This document shows, piece after piece, positions 33,601-44,400 of a DNA stretch of 64,000 nucleotides. Origin of the DNA: Hermetia illucens (taxonomy: Eukaryota; Arthropoda; Insecta; Diptera; Stratiomyidae). The stretch lies in assembly GCF_905115235.1 (NCBI RefSeq), contig NC_051851.1, positions 116,754,868 to 116,818,867 on the forward strand. The letters are read 5' to 3'. Both the position numbers and the translations under genes were made by a program. The notes below the pieces were generated by a model. The model was not told the origin of the DNA, made no database searches, and worked only from the letters and a program-made list of their open reading frames with translations. Within the stretch, counting starts at the first letter, position 1, and the number at the start of each line of letters is the position of its first letter.

Positions 33601-33897
33601 ATCGTTATGGGGTTGCACCGATCGTGGAAAAGTTGCGAGAGAAGAGTCTTCGATGGTGTGGTCACGCAATTCGTGCTAACGAGAATTCACTTGCCAAGAT
33701 TGGTTCGAACATCGAAGCCGATGGTAAACGACCAAAAGGCAGGCCTAATCAACGGTGGCTTGATACGCTAGATGGGCATTTGAAAACCGCGAGAATGCAC
33801 CCAGATCAGGCATTCGATAGAGCCCAATGGAGAAACCGATCACGACGAGCCGACCCCGCTTGTGAATGGGACAAAGGCTGAAGAAAAGAAGAAGAAT
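30620..33897 (+). mobile_element. RTE-B LINE, longest copy, interrupted by an R1-type insertion
   Basis: Holds both enzymatic regions. The endonuclease part (30,690-31,030) has DKDAFWQLL-like sequence, DYITIAGDLNGHVGEKADG and KTEIDYILIRRQHF. After the nested insertion (31,131-31,964) the linker LYHKFLDDKT, RT fingers (NYRPIRLLSHTMKVFERIL and INQAGFVKNCGTTDTIHAAW), motif A region LEKAFDSVQHEL, YADDVFLASD-like YADD (about 33,120) and a 231-codon ORF (33,186-33,881) for the thumb and C-terminus follow. It ends in a GAAGAA tail near 33,897. Stops and shifts occur, so it is dead, but it is the best guide to the RTE-B layout in the window. Confidence 0.9.
31131..31964 (-). mobile_element. R1-clade LINE, 5'-truncated, nested in RTE-B
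   Basis: The plus strand begins with poly-T (31,130-31,141), the poly-A tail of a minus-strand insertion. The minus strand encodes RRGVLRVASAYRTVFEPAVM, LTQFLSGHGSFQFYL, the zinc-knuckle CVFCNGVMDDAHHIFFACGR and LSPDNIVEEMLRTADRWN, the C-terminal layout of R1-clade LINEs. Target-site duplications TGTGGAAGAATCAT (31,117-31,130) and TGTGGAAGAATTAT (31,965-31,978) differ at one base. The endonuclease and most of the RT are missing (5' truncation). It lies in RTE-B, not in rDNA. Confidence 0.9.
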
Positions 33898-34194
33898 GCA
33901 TCTTTCTCGGCATCGGGTCGAACCGTTTGTGGTATGCGGCGAGAAATGATTCGTGCGGTCAACTGAGATAATAACGGCGGTATCGGTAGTGCCATCATCA
34001 TATGCCACTATTTAAGATGACGTGATGATTAAATGTTTTGCTTATTAGGAAAACAAAGCAGAAGCAGGACGCATGAAAGTTGATGATGATTTGAATCATT
34101 TGTGTACCATTTGTACCTAGCTCGTAATATTAATGCAATTATTATGCCAGACTATTCACTTTGCAGTAAATTTTATGATTCTAGAGTGAACTCC

Positions 34195-34390
34195 ATTCAT
34201 TTTTCAAAAAATATAACAATACATATAATATAACAATACACTATTGTTGACTTTGTTTGAGGAGATATCGGTATGGAGGGTATTTTGAGGCCTAGGCATC
34301 TTATAGTGGAAGCTTCGATTTTTTTTTAAGATTTTTCGATTGAGTAGTTTCTGAGAATAGCTCCGTCAAATAATTGCAAGACTTCGCACT
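34195..34390 (+). repeat. PTR family fragment (body)
   Basis: Body blocks ACTATTGTTGACTTTG, GGAGATATCGGTATGGAGG, ATTTTGAGGCCTAGGCATC and AAGATTTTTCGATTGAGTAG match PTR copies at 24.6 and 60.6 kb. The hairpin tail is absent. Confidence 0.65.
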
Positions 34391-35289
34391 CCTTCCTCCT
34401 CATGTAAAACTATCCTCAAAACAGATACCGGCTACGGGGCTGCCTGTCAATCTGTTACACCCACTTTTCCCAGAAACGGCTGCACTTTTTGGCTTGCATG
34501 CCTGCTTGGTGGAAAATGAGGAAGCGTCCAGTTTCCGCTTTCCCGACTTGATTTCTGAGTGCTATAGATATTCAAATAAAACATTAAATATTGACGGCGT
34601 GGATAATTTTGGGTCACTGGAACTGGGTTTTGATTAGTATGAGATTTTCTGCCTATATAAAAAACTCGCTCAAAAAACACAATATTTATTTTAAAAAAAA
34701 TATTGTGTTTTTTTTAAATATACAAACTTATTCTTTGATGCCCGCACCATGGAGTAATTCTTTCTTCTCTTACGGGTTTCGAACTTGGGGAATAAGATGG
34801 AGAGTGACCATACAAAACTGTTGAAAAACTAAAAATGTTTTCATTTCGTAGTTGAAGTCTGGAATACTTTCATTAACCACTGTTCCAAATTTGAAGAAAT
34901 AGAATATTTATGACATTTTTAGCTAAAATAGGCCTGAAGAAAATAAAGAGGAAAGGGTTCCCCACGGAGTCCGGATTTCGTTTCTACAGCCCTGCTTGCA
35001 GATACTGTATTGAAAGAACCAGCTGCCCTTTCTGAAATACAAAAGTGAATGTGGTTTTTGTGCTTTTTGGTTCTTTGCTCTTTCGTTCTTCTCTAAAATT
35101 TTAGATAGGGATTTACATGGATAATAATTGTTACGACGTCACAAAAGGGGCTTCAGTCTGGATTGACTTTACAACGGCGGACCTGGCAACGAAAATGAAT
35201 AAAAAATTAGCACATTTATCGTGGAACTTGTGTTTCTTGTACAGAACAGGAGCTGTCAAGCAGCCAGCAACCTGCCCCAATAAAAGTTT
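34391..35289. other. unassigned stretch with a short perfect hairpin
   Basis: No gene recognised. 34,672-34,687 and 34,698-34,713 form a perfect 16-bp AT-rich inverted repeat (AAAAAACACAATATTT) with a 10-nt loop. In such AT-rich DNA it may be of no consequence. Confidence 0.45.
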
Positions 35290-36465
35290 GATGTTATAGC
35301 ATTACAAAAGATGCGCTGGACAGAGACCGATTTCCTGGAGAAACGCAACTACGCCATATACTATAGGAATCACTCAACAGATCAGTTAATCAGCCAAAAT
35401 ATTGTTATCGGCTCTGAAAACATAAGCGAACGGATGTGTACACTACACTTAACGTAAATTTCGAAAATTAGGTCTCATTCACTTTCACGCCTCTCCTGAG
35501 GAAACTGTAGTGCCGAGGAAGGATACAGTCTGGGAGGCAGTGGAAAGGACCAGAACCAGGTATGATATGAAAATCATGCAGTGTTACACGGAAAGGTCAT
35601 CGGAAGTACTTGATTTGTACGGAAAGAGAACCACAGACAAATGTGGGTCTCTGCAGGAGGGAGCACATTCAACCAAATGGACCTCATACTAATCGAACGG
35701 CGCCACCTCTCACTCTTAACGAACATCAGGAGGTATATATAAGGGGGGTGCATATAGACTCGAATCATTATCTCGTTGACATGGTACCCCGGACAAGAAT
35801 TGCCTCTGATAATCGGGTAAGAATGAACACAGGAGCCATGCACAACAAAGCCCCTCTTAACACCTATAAGGGGAAATGGATACCGCAATAACCTCAGCTA
35901 ACAGAGATCCTAAAGATGAAACATTGACAAATGATATTCACAACCACCTGAAAAACATTATCATTGGTACGGCCGCAAAGTTATTTGGTCTCAGTCGCAC
36001 TGATTCGACAATAACCTACTAGATGCCGAGTAATACTGCAATCTTAAAGAACGCAGATACGCGCAATGACCTCTCATGAAATCCGTCGAGTGGAGGAGCG
36101 ACTGTAAAGACCAATAGGTCTGGGAACTCGGGAAGTACAGGGAACAACCGCATCAGCCGCAGAAGTTTTACATTTGCTGAAGAAATGATGACTTATGAAA
36201 GTCACCAGAATCCAATGGAATTACAGCCGAATTGGTTAAATATGGAGGTGACCAACTACACCATGCGGTTTACCAACTTATGCCTAAGGTATCGGACAGC
36301 AAATCAATACCTGATGACTGGCAGCGAGGTATTATCTGTCCCATACATAAAAAGAGGGAGATATCATACAGTGTAGCAGTTATAACATATTTTTCCGCTA
36401 TCTTGCTAAGCCGGATAGCCCCATAAGCCCAAAACTTCATCGACCCATACCAAAGAAGTTGCAGT
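35290..36465 (+). mobile_element. RTE-A LINE, 5' to central part
   Basis: One of two RTE-A copies here that retain endonuclease sequence: DVIALQKMRWTETDFLEKRN (about 35,300), SENISERMCTLHL, then QEVYIRGVHIDSNHYLVDMV (DSDHYLV-type motif, about 35,740). The linker NHLKNIIIGTAAKLFG and the RT start (LMTGSEVLSVPYIKRGR) follow, with a gap in between. It stops near 36,465, well short of the RT core, so it is both deleted and 3'-truncated. Confidence 0.8.
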
Positions 36466-36680
36466 TGCACAACCTCCACCCACGCGTGTTAGGTTTTTGT
36501 GATTTAATCCACTCCCTTATTAGGCTGCTTGGTAGTGTAGCTCCTTTGGGATTGAAGTGTTCAGTGTTATCAATACGACTTGAAAATTGACATCTCTATG
36601 AGAATAGTTTACCCCGGATGGGTTCAGTTTTGTTGACGTCTGACTCAAGGCACGTAACAAAATCCCCGTGTTCTAACAGG

Positions 36681-36782
36681 GAGATAATATGTGAGAACCA
36701 AGAACCCCGGCACATATTTCGCTGAACTGCTAGCATTCGGGTTAGCTCCAGTACGTGCCGTCTGGTTCCATATATTATCTCG
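36681..36782. repeat. 102-nt imperfect hairpin
   Basis: Left arm GAGATAATATGTGAGAACCA, a short unpaired part, then CGGCAC. The right arm reads GTGCCG then GGTTCCATATATTATCTC. About 26-28 pairs with small bulges, loop about 40 nt. Could be a tiny fold-back transposon or an RNA hairpin. Confidence 0.65.
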
Positions 36783-37560
36783 CGCAGCCGGTGTTCACGA
36801 CTGGCTAACCTGTTAGAGGAGTATGGTTGGTTGACAGACTTGGTGACCGTTTGGTGTCAAGGTGATTCAATGCTGGACTCTCATCGTAACACCTAGTTGC
36901 CGCAATCATCTTTATTTATTAGAGATTGTCCATATACAAGCAATAAAAGTCATTGAGAATACCTAATCTGGAGAATCTCCGCCCGGCTTTCAATGGTGAA
37001 CTAAAAGACTGTTTCATTCCGTTAAGAAATTTGTTGGATTAAAAAATGCCCAGATCCGATTGAATCGTCCAAGTCCAAAACCAGAAACGCCATCAGCGGA
37101 TGGACACTTAATCGGATTAGTTTTATTATGCCAATGAGGAAGAAGAAATCTTGCAAACAAAAATGTCTAGGTTAGGATGAAATTCAGCAAGGACATGGGA
37201 GAATTCTTAAACTTGAAATAAGAAGACGGTAAAATATGGTGAGCATACCCTGATGATGGGCTATTTTGCTAGATTTTATGATAGGAAAGGGGCCTTAGTC
37301 GTAAGCACAATTTATGTATTTTCTGCATTGTATTTTTTTCGAATGAGTCATTGTATTTCAGTCCTTATTAAAAGGTAAGCATAAATAATAGCGTTAATCT
37401 TTAGCGACTGGTAGTGGATAAGGTTTTTGTAATGTTTACTTGCCAACAGGGAGAATTGCATTCGGAAACATACTTGAATAGTTGGATGCAAGGAAGTTGA
37501 GTTGTTGTAAACAAAAACTAGCTTAGAGCGTTTTAGTGAAGCTATGTGTACACGGTTTTC

Positions 37561-37757
37561 CATTTATGAAAGATGTAGAAAATCTTGGGTTTAATTATGA
37601 AAAATTTAGGAATGTTACGTATTAAATGGGAGAAAACTTGATTAATTAATTTGTTCGCATTTAAAACTGCTCCATACCAAGACCACGTTTTCTCCCATTT
37701 AATACGTAATATTCTTAAATTGTCCATAACTAAGCCCATCATTTTTACATGTCATTT
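37561..37757. repeat. long fold-back, about 70-bp arms
   Basis: The inner arms GTTACGTATTAAATGGGAG (left) and its complement CTCCCATTTAATACGTAA (right) are nearly perfect over about 30 bp. Pairing continues outward with mismatches through GGGTTTAATTATG/CATAACTAAGCCC to about 37,561 and 37,757. The spacer is about 49 nt. The gradual loss of pairing outward points to an old inverted duplication or a foldback MITE. Confidence 0.75.
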
Positions 37758-38411
37758 GAAATTTAGATGAAAAATCTATTTTGAAATTTCTTTAAAATTT
37801 AAACAGTTGCATCCTCGAAGTGATGATCACCTTTGCAATTGAAAAAATATCCATTTATAAGATATTTTATGTAGTTTCCGAAAATGGTATCAAACCTAAA
37901 TGATTGAGGGGGTGGAAAATTGTGATTTTTTTGCGTAGATCAAGCTTTTTGACACTAATCACGAAAAACGCTGTAACTCTGTAACGGAAAAAGATAGAGC
38001 GCCCACTCCATGGATCAATTTTCCTCAAGAAATTAGTACTATCCACCATGAAAATTTGTACCATCATAAACACGACACCCTATGTGACTAAAAAATCAAA
38101 ACCCCGCTTCACTTCACACAGTGTTTGGGTTTGAATCAAACATTCAAAAACAAGTACTGAGGGAGGCAACATAGCCGCCAAAATATCCGTATTTGCTGGA
38201 AATAACCATTTAGTAAAATAAAAACGATGATTTTATTCTTTTGTTATTATTGTAGCTTATTGGTAGGGATCACATCGCATCATGTGCGGCTTGTTTAACG
38301 AACGACGGTGATGAAGTTTGTAGCGTTTTAAAATTCTTATGTGAAAAACTAGTGCAATCTTAACATGCCCTTCGCCATAAAAAGAAGAATTTTTAAGAAG
38401 ACCATTTCAAG

Positions 38412-38417
38412 TTTATT
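38412..38417 (-). terminator. polyadenylation signal of NF-YB
   Basis: AATAAA on the minus strand, 62 nt after the TAA stop of the last NF-YB exon. Its distance supports the last-exon call. Confidence 0.65.
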
Positions 38418-38478
38418 CATAAATAAATTATATGAAAAATAATAATTATTATATTTCTTTATACTATTTTTGTAAACA

Positions 38479-41400
38479 TTACAAATTAAAATTTTGTGGA
38501 TAATATTGGATTGAGTCGTCCGACGTTGGTCCAGGCATGATGGATGCATCTGAAAGAAAAAAAGGAATTTCATCTCAAATCACCTCTGAAAGATTGCGGG
38601 CTAAACATCTTGCTTCCATTATTAACGTGTTTCTTACCAAATTTACTTCAAGTATTTGTATTAAATCAAGATGGCAATTTATTCACCATCATTGAACAAA
38701 TTGTTCCTTACCTTTACTAAACTCATTTGAAGAATCCTCATAATAAAGTGGATCCGGATATACCAAATTTCGATCTGATTTCGTTGACTGTAAAATAGAA
38801 AGGTTTAATATTGTAAGCTTCCAAAAGTAAAAAATGTGCTTAAATTAGTAGTTTTTTGACTTGTGTCGGCCATTTTCCAAGCGCGGAGGAAATATGATAT
38901 TAAAAAAAAACTAGACTCAAAACGTCCCTTGAAGTTTTCATACTTTTCTTACTAAAAATTTCCGGTGAGGGATTCACTCATTGCATAATACTACACCTCT
39001 TTTAAATTGGTTCTTGCATATACGCCTTTGCTTCTTTGGCTTTGGGCATGTTTCTTTTGAAGGTTTAAACGTTTGAAAATTCGCTGGTCTTACCATTACT
39101 TAAGCCCGCCAATGTTCAGTTAGCCCTGTCAGTTACGCCTGAAGAGTCCACACTGAATGGGATGATTTGGTCAAAATGTTTGTTTCGGCTGGGAACGAAA
39201 ATGTCATGTTTGCTTAGGCTGGGACCGAAAATTTTATGTGGATCTTTATCGCTGGTAAACATTTTTATTAAATGCCCACACATCAAAATATCTCAAATTC
39301 TCGTCTCAAGGCCTTTCATGTCGAGACTGGACTGGTATTGCGGCTTGGAGGTACGTGGATGGCGCTTTCAGTTCAATTTCTAAAATATAGTAATATACTA
39401 CTACTAACTTTGGGGGGAATTGCGAACTCTTGGCCGCGTTCGAGAGAAGAATCCTCCGAAGAATTTTTAGCCCCCTACATGAGGATGGACGATTTCGTAG
39501 CATACATAACGACGAAATCTATGAGCGATACCATGACCGTCAGGTTGTGGATAAAATCCGGCTCAATAGGTTACGGTGGGCGGGTCACTTAATCCGTATG
39601 GATGAGGATGATCCAGCCCGGAAAGTCTATAAGGGCAATGTCTACGGTAGAAAAAGAAGACGAGGCAGACCCTGCCTAAGATGGAGCGATGGTGTAGGTC
39701 AGGACGCCAGACAGCTTTTAGGGATATCGGCGCAAAACCGGGATGTCTGAAGTTGCTTATTAAGGCAGGCCTAGATCGGATACCGGTTGTTGCGCCGTTG
39801 ATGATGATGACAGACAGGCGGACGGACAGACATTGAATCAATTCTAGTAAAAGCGAATGATGTAGTAGATATTACCAAAAAAGGGCTTCGTATTTCAATG
39901 AAAAGATATTATAAATACCAATTTTGAATGCAACAAAGATTAACCTTAACATTCTTAATACCGACTTTCTTCAAGGAACGGAGTAAAATAATAGATATTC
40001 GGTATATATCCCCGTAGAATGTAGGAAGGAATTTATGATGTTTGGTTAGGTAAACACTTCTGAGAGCCAAGAGGTGTTGAATATTTTCATTTGTGTCCAT
40101 TTTTCAATTTTTTATAATCTTAAGAATGGAATTGAATTTACAACAACGAATTTATATTAAATTTTTGCAGGACATGATTTTTATGACGGAATCTGACCCA
40201 ACATTCTTCAAACGAGTCATTACTGGAGCCGAGACGTGTTTTTATTCAGGCGAGTGAATGGCATGCTACGAATGAACTGGGTTTTTAGTCGAAAAAGAAA
40301 ACGACTTTCACAGTTTTGATAGATTACAACTATGCTGTCAGAAGATCAGATAGTTAGCAAGGAGTATTATTTGGGCATTTTGATATGTTTAATAAAGCAT
40401 TTCGTTAAAAACGAAAGACTTAGTTGGTAAATATTTCGTGAATGCACTTTAATAACGCACCGTCATATAATCCATTATTATCACCGAGAAAACCAAATTC
40501 CTTTAATTCGGCTCCCTACGATTTTTTTCTGTTTAATCGAATCACAAAACCAATACCGGACCGTACTTCAGCAGCTAAGAAGAGATAATTGAAAAATCAT
40601 TCCGTTACATTAGAATGGGACAATAACGATTTTGAAGAATAATCTTATATTTTAAATTGTCCCAAAATGGGTATCCAGTCCTGATGAAGCAAATAAATTA
40701 TTCTCGAAACATCACCGTTCTCTTTTATTCATTTTAGCTGCTTTAGCGACGCATGAACAGTAACAGAGCGAATTGTATTAGTCACATAAAAATTGAGAAT
40801 TGAATTATATAAAGTTTCATCTCAGGTTAAGGTTCCTCCGCATCACGACCACTCCAAATAATCGCACAAGAGCAATGTTTGAAAAATACTCGTGTTATGT
40901 TTATAACATGTCGAGAAACAGGAAGCTGGGCACCTGAAACGGTTTGTGTATCCCCCCCCCCCCCCCCCCTTTAAGTTCGACGTAAAGGGATATATTTCGT
41001 TTTATGCGTGAGCGTGTATTGTAATGTTCCGTTACGGCTTTAAATGAAGTGCTCTGACATGCTTCAAGGCCCTGATCCAATGTGGACTATTGCGCCAACG
41101 GTTATTATTGAACGCTCAGTAACTCGAATAACTTCACCATGCTAAATCTACTTCCCATTTGTTCATCAAACAGGTCTAAATCAATATTAAGCAGGTCTCC
41201 CAGTTGTTAGTTCAGAATGTTGGACTGATAATTTGAAGGTTTTCAAATGTGGGAATTTGCAGTCCTTTTCATCATGGATAATAACATCAAATCAAACCTT
41301 ATCGTCGTCATACACCTACACAAATCACTATGCACTATCCGCATCAAAACGAAGTTTTTTAATATATGAGCTGTGGAGAGACAGCGCATCACTATTCGAA

Positions 41401-44400
41401 CCTCAGGTTAAAGTTGCTCCGTTACCTTCTCAACCTTGCCTGAGAACAACGCTGGAATTCAAAAGAGATATGCATGTTTCAAGTTCACATTTGCGCCAAA
41501 ATTGAGCAGATCAATAACCTATGGCTCAAGAGTAGTCCCTTTTCCGAGAACTTATTAACCATCTCCTTTATCATCATCAATAGCGTTGCAACCTGTATAT
41601 AGTCTAGGCCTGCCTTAGTTAGGACCAAACATCCTTGTCTATCCCCGAGGTCCACCATTTGAATGAGGCCCACGCTATCGCTACATCTAACGCAAGGTTT
41701 TCATGTCTTCTTTCTCTAGCGTAGACATTGCTCCTAAAGGCTTCTGTCCGCGGCTTCACGGCATCCGCATCAACTCTTTCTCTTTGTCCGGTGACAAGCG
41801 AATTTATTTCCTTTTGTGCAATTAAATATATTGCATAAAAGGAAAGAAAGGAATTTACTTAACCTCCACTACCTTCCTTTCAATTCACTATTTATAATCC
41901 CAGTAACCACTTATCTAAAAATATAACTTTAAAATAATAATTTTCAATCTTAATTCTATTTGACAAATTCTTTTACATTTTTGCTTCCCATAAAACGATA
42001 AAATTCATTCAAATATTTCAAGGTTGATATAAAAATTTTCTAAAATGTTGAAAACGATTATTAATCTTTGTTTCCACATAGATTTAGTTATATTGTATAT
42101 TACAAAATGCATCTTAAAGACTGTTTCTGGTTAAAGAGAAATATTGCAGGGGGATCTAGCTGTACTGACCAATGAATATCGTCTTAATTCGCGATCTGTT
42201 TCGTAGCTTTCATGAAATTCCTGGCACTTCAATAAAAGCTGCTCTTTCATCTCACTCATCAGGACCTTCAGTATCGTTTTCGCGCAGACTTCCTACATTT
42301 AAAGGTCATCTGTTAAACTGTGATGAAGGATTGTTTTGGGGATCCTGCACTCCTCTCAGTCATTCGAACACTTAATCGTTGGTCTTTGTCTAAAACTTGA
42401 GGCACATATTAAACCGCACCGGACGGAATCCCAACCTTCCTGAAACCTTTTGTACCATATGAAAGTTTGGCCCTTTTTCATCGGTCGGTCACCGTTAGCT
42501 TTCCGAAATATTTTGAAAAGCTCCGGTGAATGCACAGTGCTATTCTAAAATTTGTTTGTTTTTCTTGAGGACGATGCAGTAAGTACCTCTGCGCCAAATT
42601 TTCATCCCAACCAACGCTGCTAAATACAAACAAATCGAGAATCCGCAAGCTAGACCCTTCAGGTTAAAGGGTTTTGTGTTTCTCTATGAGGAATGATGAG
42701 TGCATTATAATTCCCTGTGTACCTAGTTAAAAATTCTATTGTACCCTATTTTTTAAAGAGCCATTTACACAAATAATTTGATCTAAGCTAGTATTGCATA
42801 CATATATATGTACGCATTTCCATTTTACTCCGTACGCGAAAGCATACATATATGATTTAAATTAAAAACCGCTAGTACACACTTTGACCTGACTTTCTCT
42901 TTAGTGTTACATTCATTTTTTTTTATGAAGTCCTGGATTATAGATACGCTTCGGAACATTTTTTTTCATTAGAGGAATCTATCTTTCACTCCTCTTCTCT
43001 AATCTTCATATTATGCCCTGAGGATGCCAAGGCAGGATGGGACCTCCAAAGGCCAGCATCGATGGAAGATATGATCCGCTGGAGAGCTTCCTTCCCATCG
43101 CGGCATTCATGTCCAATGATTTACGGCCCCACAAGCGCGGTCGAGCCGCTATGTTTTTGTTTTAATTTCCAGCTTTAGCTCGCTTGTTACATTCCGATAA
43201 GTACGCGCGATGTTCCATGCTTGTTTGAGTTTCAGGTTCCGGAGGGAAGTCACGGTATGGACACGTGAAGCACATCAGGGACTGAAGTCCATCCTCTTGT
43301 TGGGGCCGAACATTTTTCCGAGAAAAGGGAAGGGAGTTTCAAGATCATGATTATTGTCTCTTTCTTTCGCAATAAAAGATGAAATGATGAAAAATATTGT
43401 CAATCAACTGACATTGCCGCCTCTGCACGACTGATTCCACCTTATCTCAGCTTAAAGCATTTGCAAGGTTATCGAGACTGCCAGAAGAGACGCTTCGAGG
43501 ATTATGTAGGATGGTCAGCAGAGTTGCTTCTAAAATTGTGATATTTTCACAATAATTTTATTACTATCTTTTAAAGGGAGAACATGCATGAGCATTAATT
43601 AGCTATCAGGTAATACACTGCAAGTGACGAAGCGAAACTCGTATTCCTTTAAATTTTACGTGCGTAGAACCGACCGATTATCAGCTGGAGGAAGTCGTTC
43701 TATGTTCTTAAGTAATCTTGTAGCACTATGTAAAAGGTGTATTTATAATAGTTTGGTGCCAATCCCTTCTACGAGTCCGTTAGTAATTGTTATAACCGCA
43801 TTTTGTTTGTATGATAATTAACAAGAAATGTCTTCATATCCGAATGGCTACTTTTAAAAAAAAAATTCTAAACACGTTTTTCTCAGTGATTTTTTTCACA
43901 TTTGGAGAAACTTGTAACGCAAAAAATAATGAACCGATCATTATGAAATTTGCAGATATGAGCCTTTATAAAATTACCAATAATATGAACTATTATATTT
44001 CATATATCATATTCTTAAGGGTACTTTTTTGCATAATTAGCAAAAAAAATATGTTGAAAATTGAAATATTTTTGTCCAACAGCTGAAAAATTTTTAGTTT
44101 TACCTGCATTGAAGTTCGTATTCTTAGAAAATAATTTAGTAATGTAAAGCAAAAAACAGTGTTGCGCAGTAGTTAACTAATTTGGTAGTTAATTATTCGA
44201 CTAATAATTGATTCAGTTCTTAATTGCAATGATCGACTAATAATTGATTAGTCGTAATCACGAATGAACAACTTTTTTTTTTTAATTTTCACTCGTTATT
44301 CAAAACTTACTACTAACAATTAAAAATCGGAAAAATTAGTTGCTCATTTATGATTGCGACTAACCAATTGTTAATCGTTAATTGCAATTGACAATTAACC

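Larger units (their letters stand above)
36466..38400. other. spacer with two long hairpins
   Basis: No gene or known repeat recognised apart from the two inverted repeats listed separately (36,681-36,782 and 37,561-37,757). The stretch lies downstream of the NF-YB last exon. Confidence 0.45.

Noticed and set aside
39091-39200. Extra NF-YB exon upstream of a GTAAGA site near 39,091
   Set aside because: All three minus-strand frames hit stops within a few codons of the supposed donor.
40681-40714. Second hammerhead ribozyme
   Set aside because: CTGATGA and CGAAAC are present, but the intervening stem hardly pairs and no stem I is visible.
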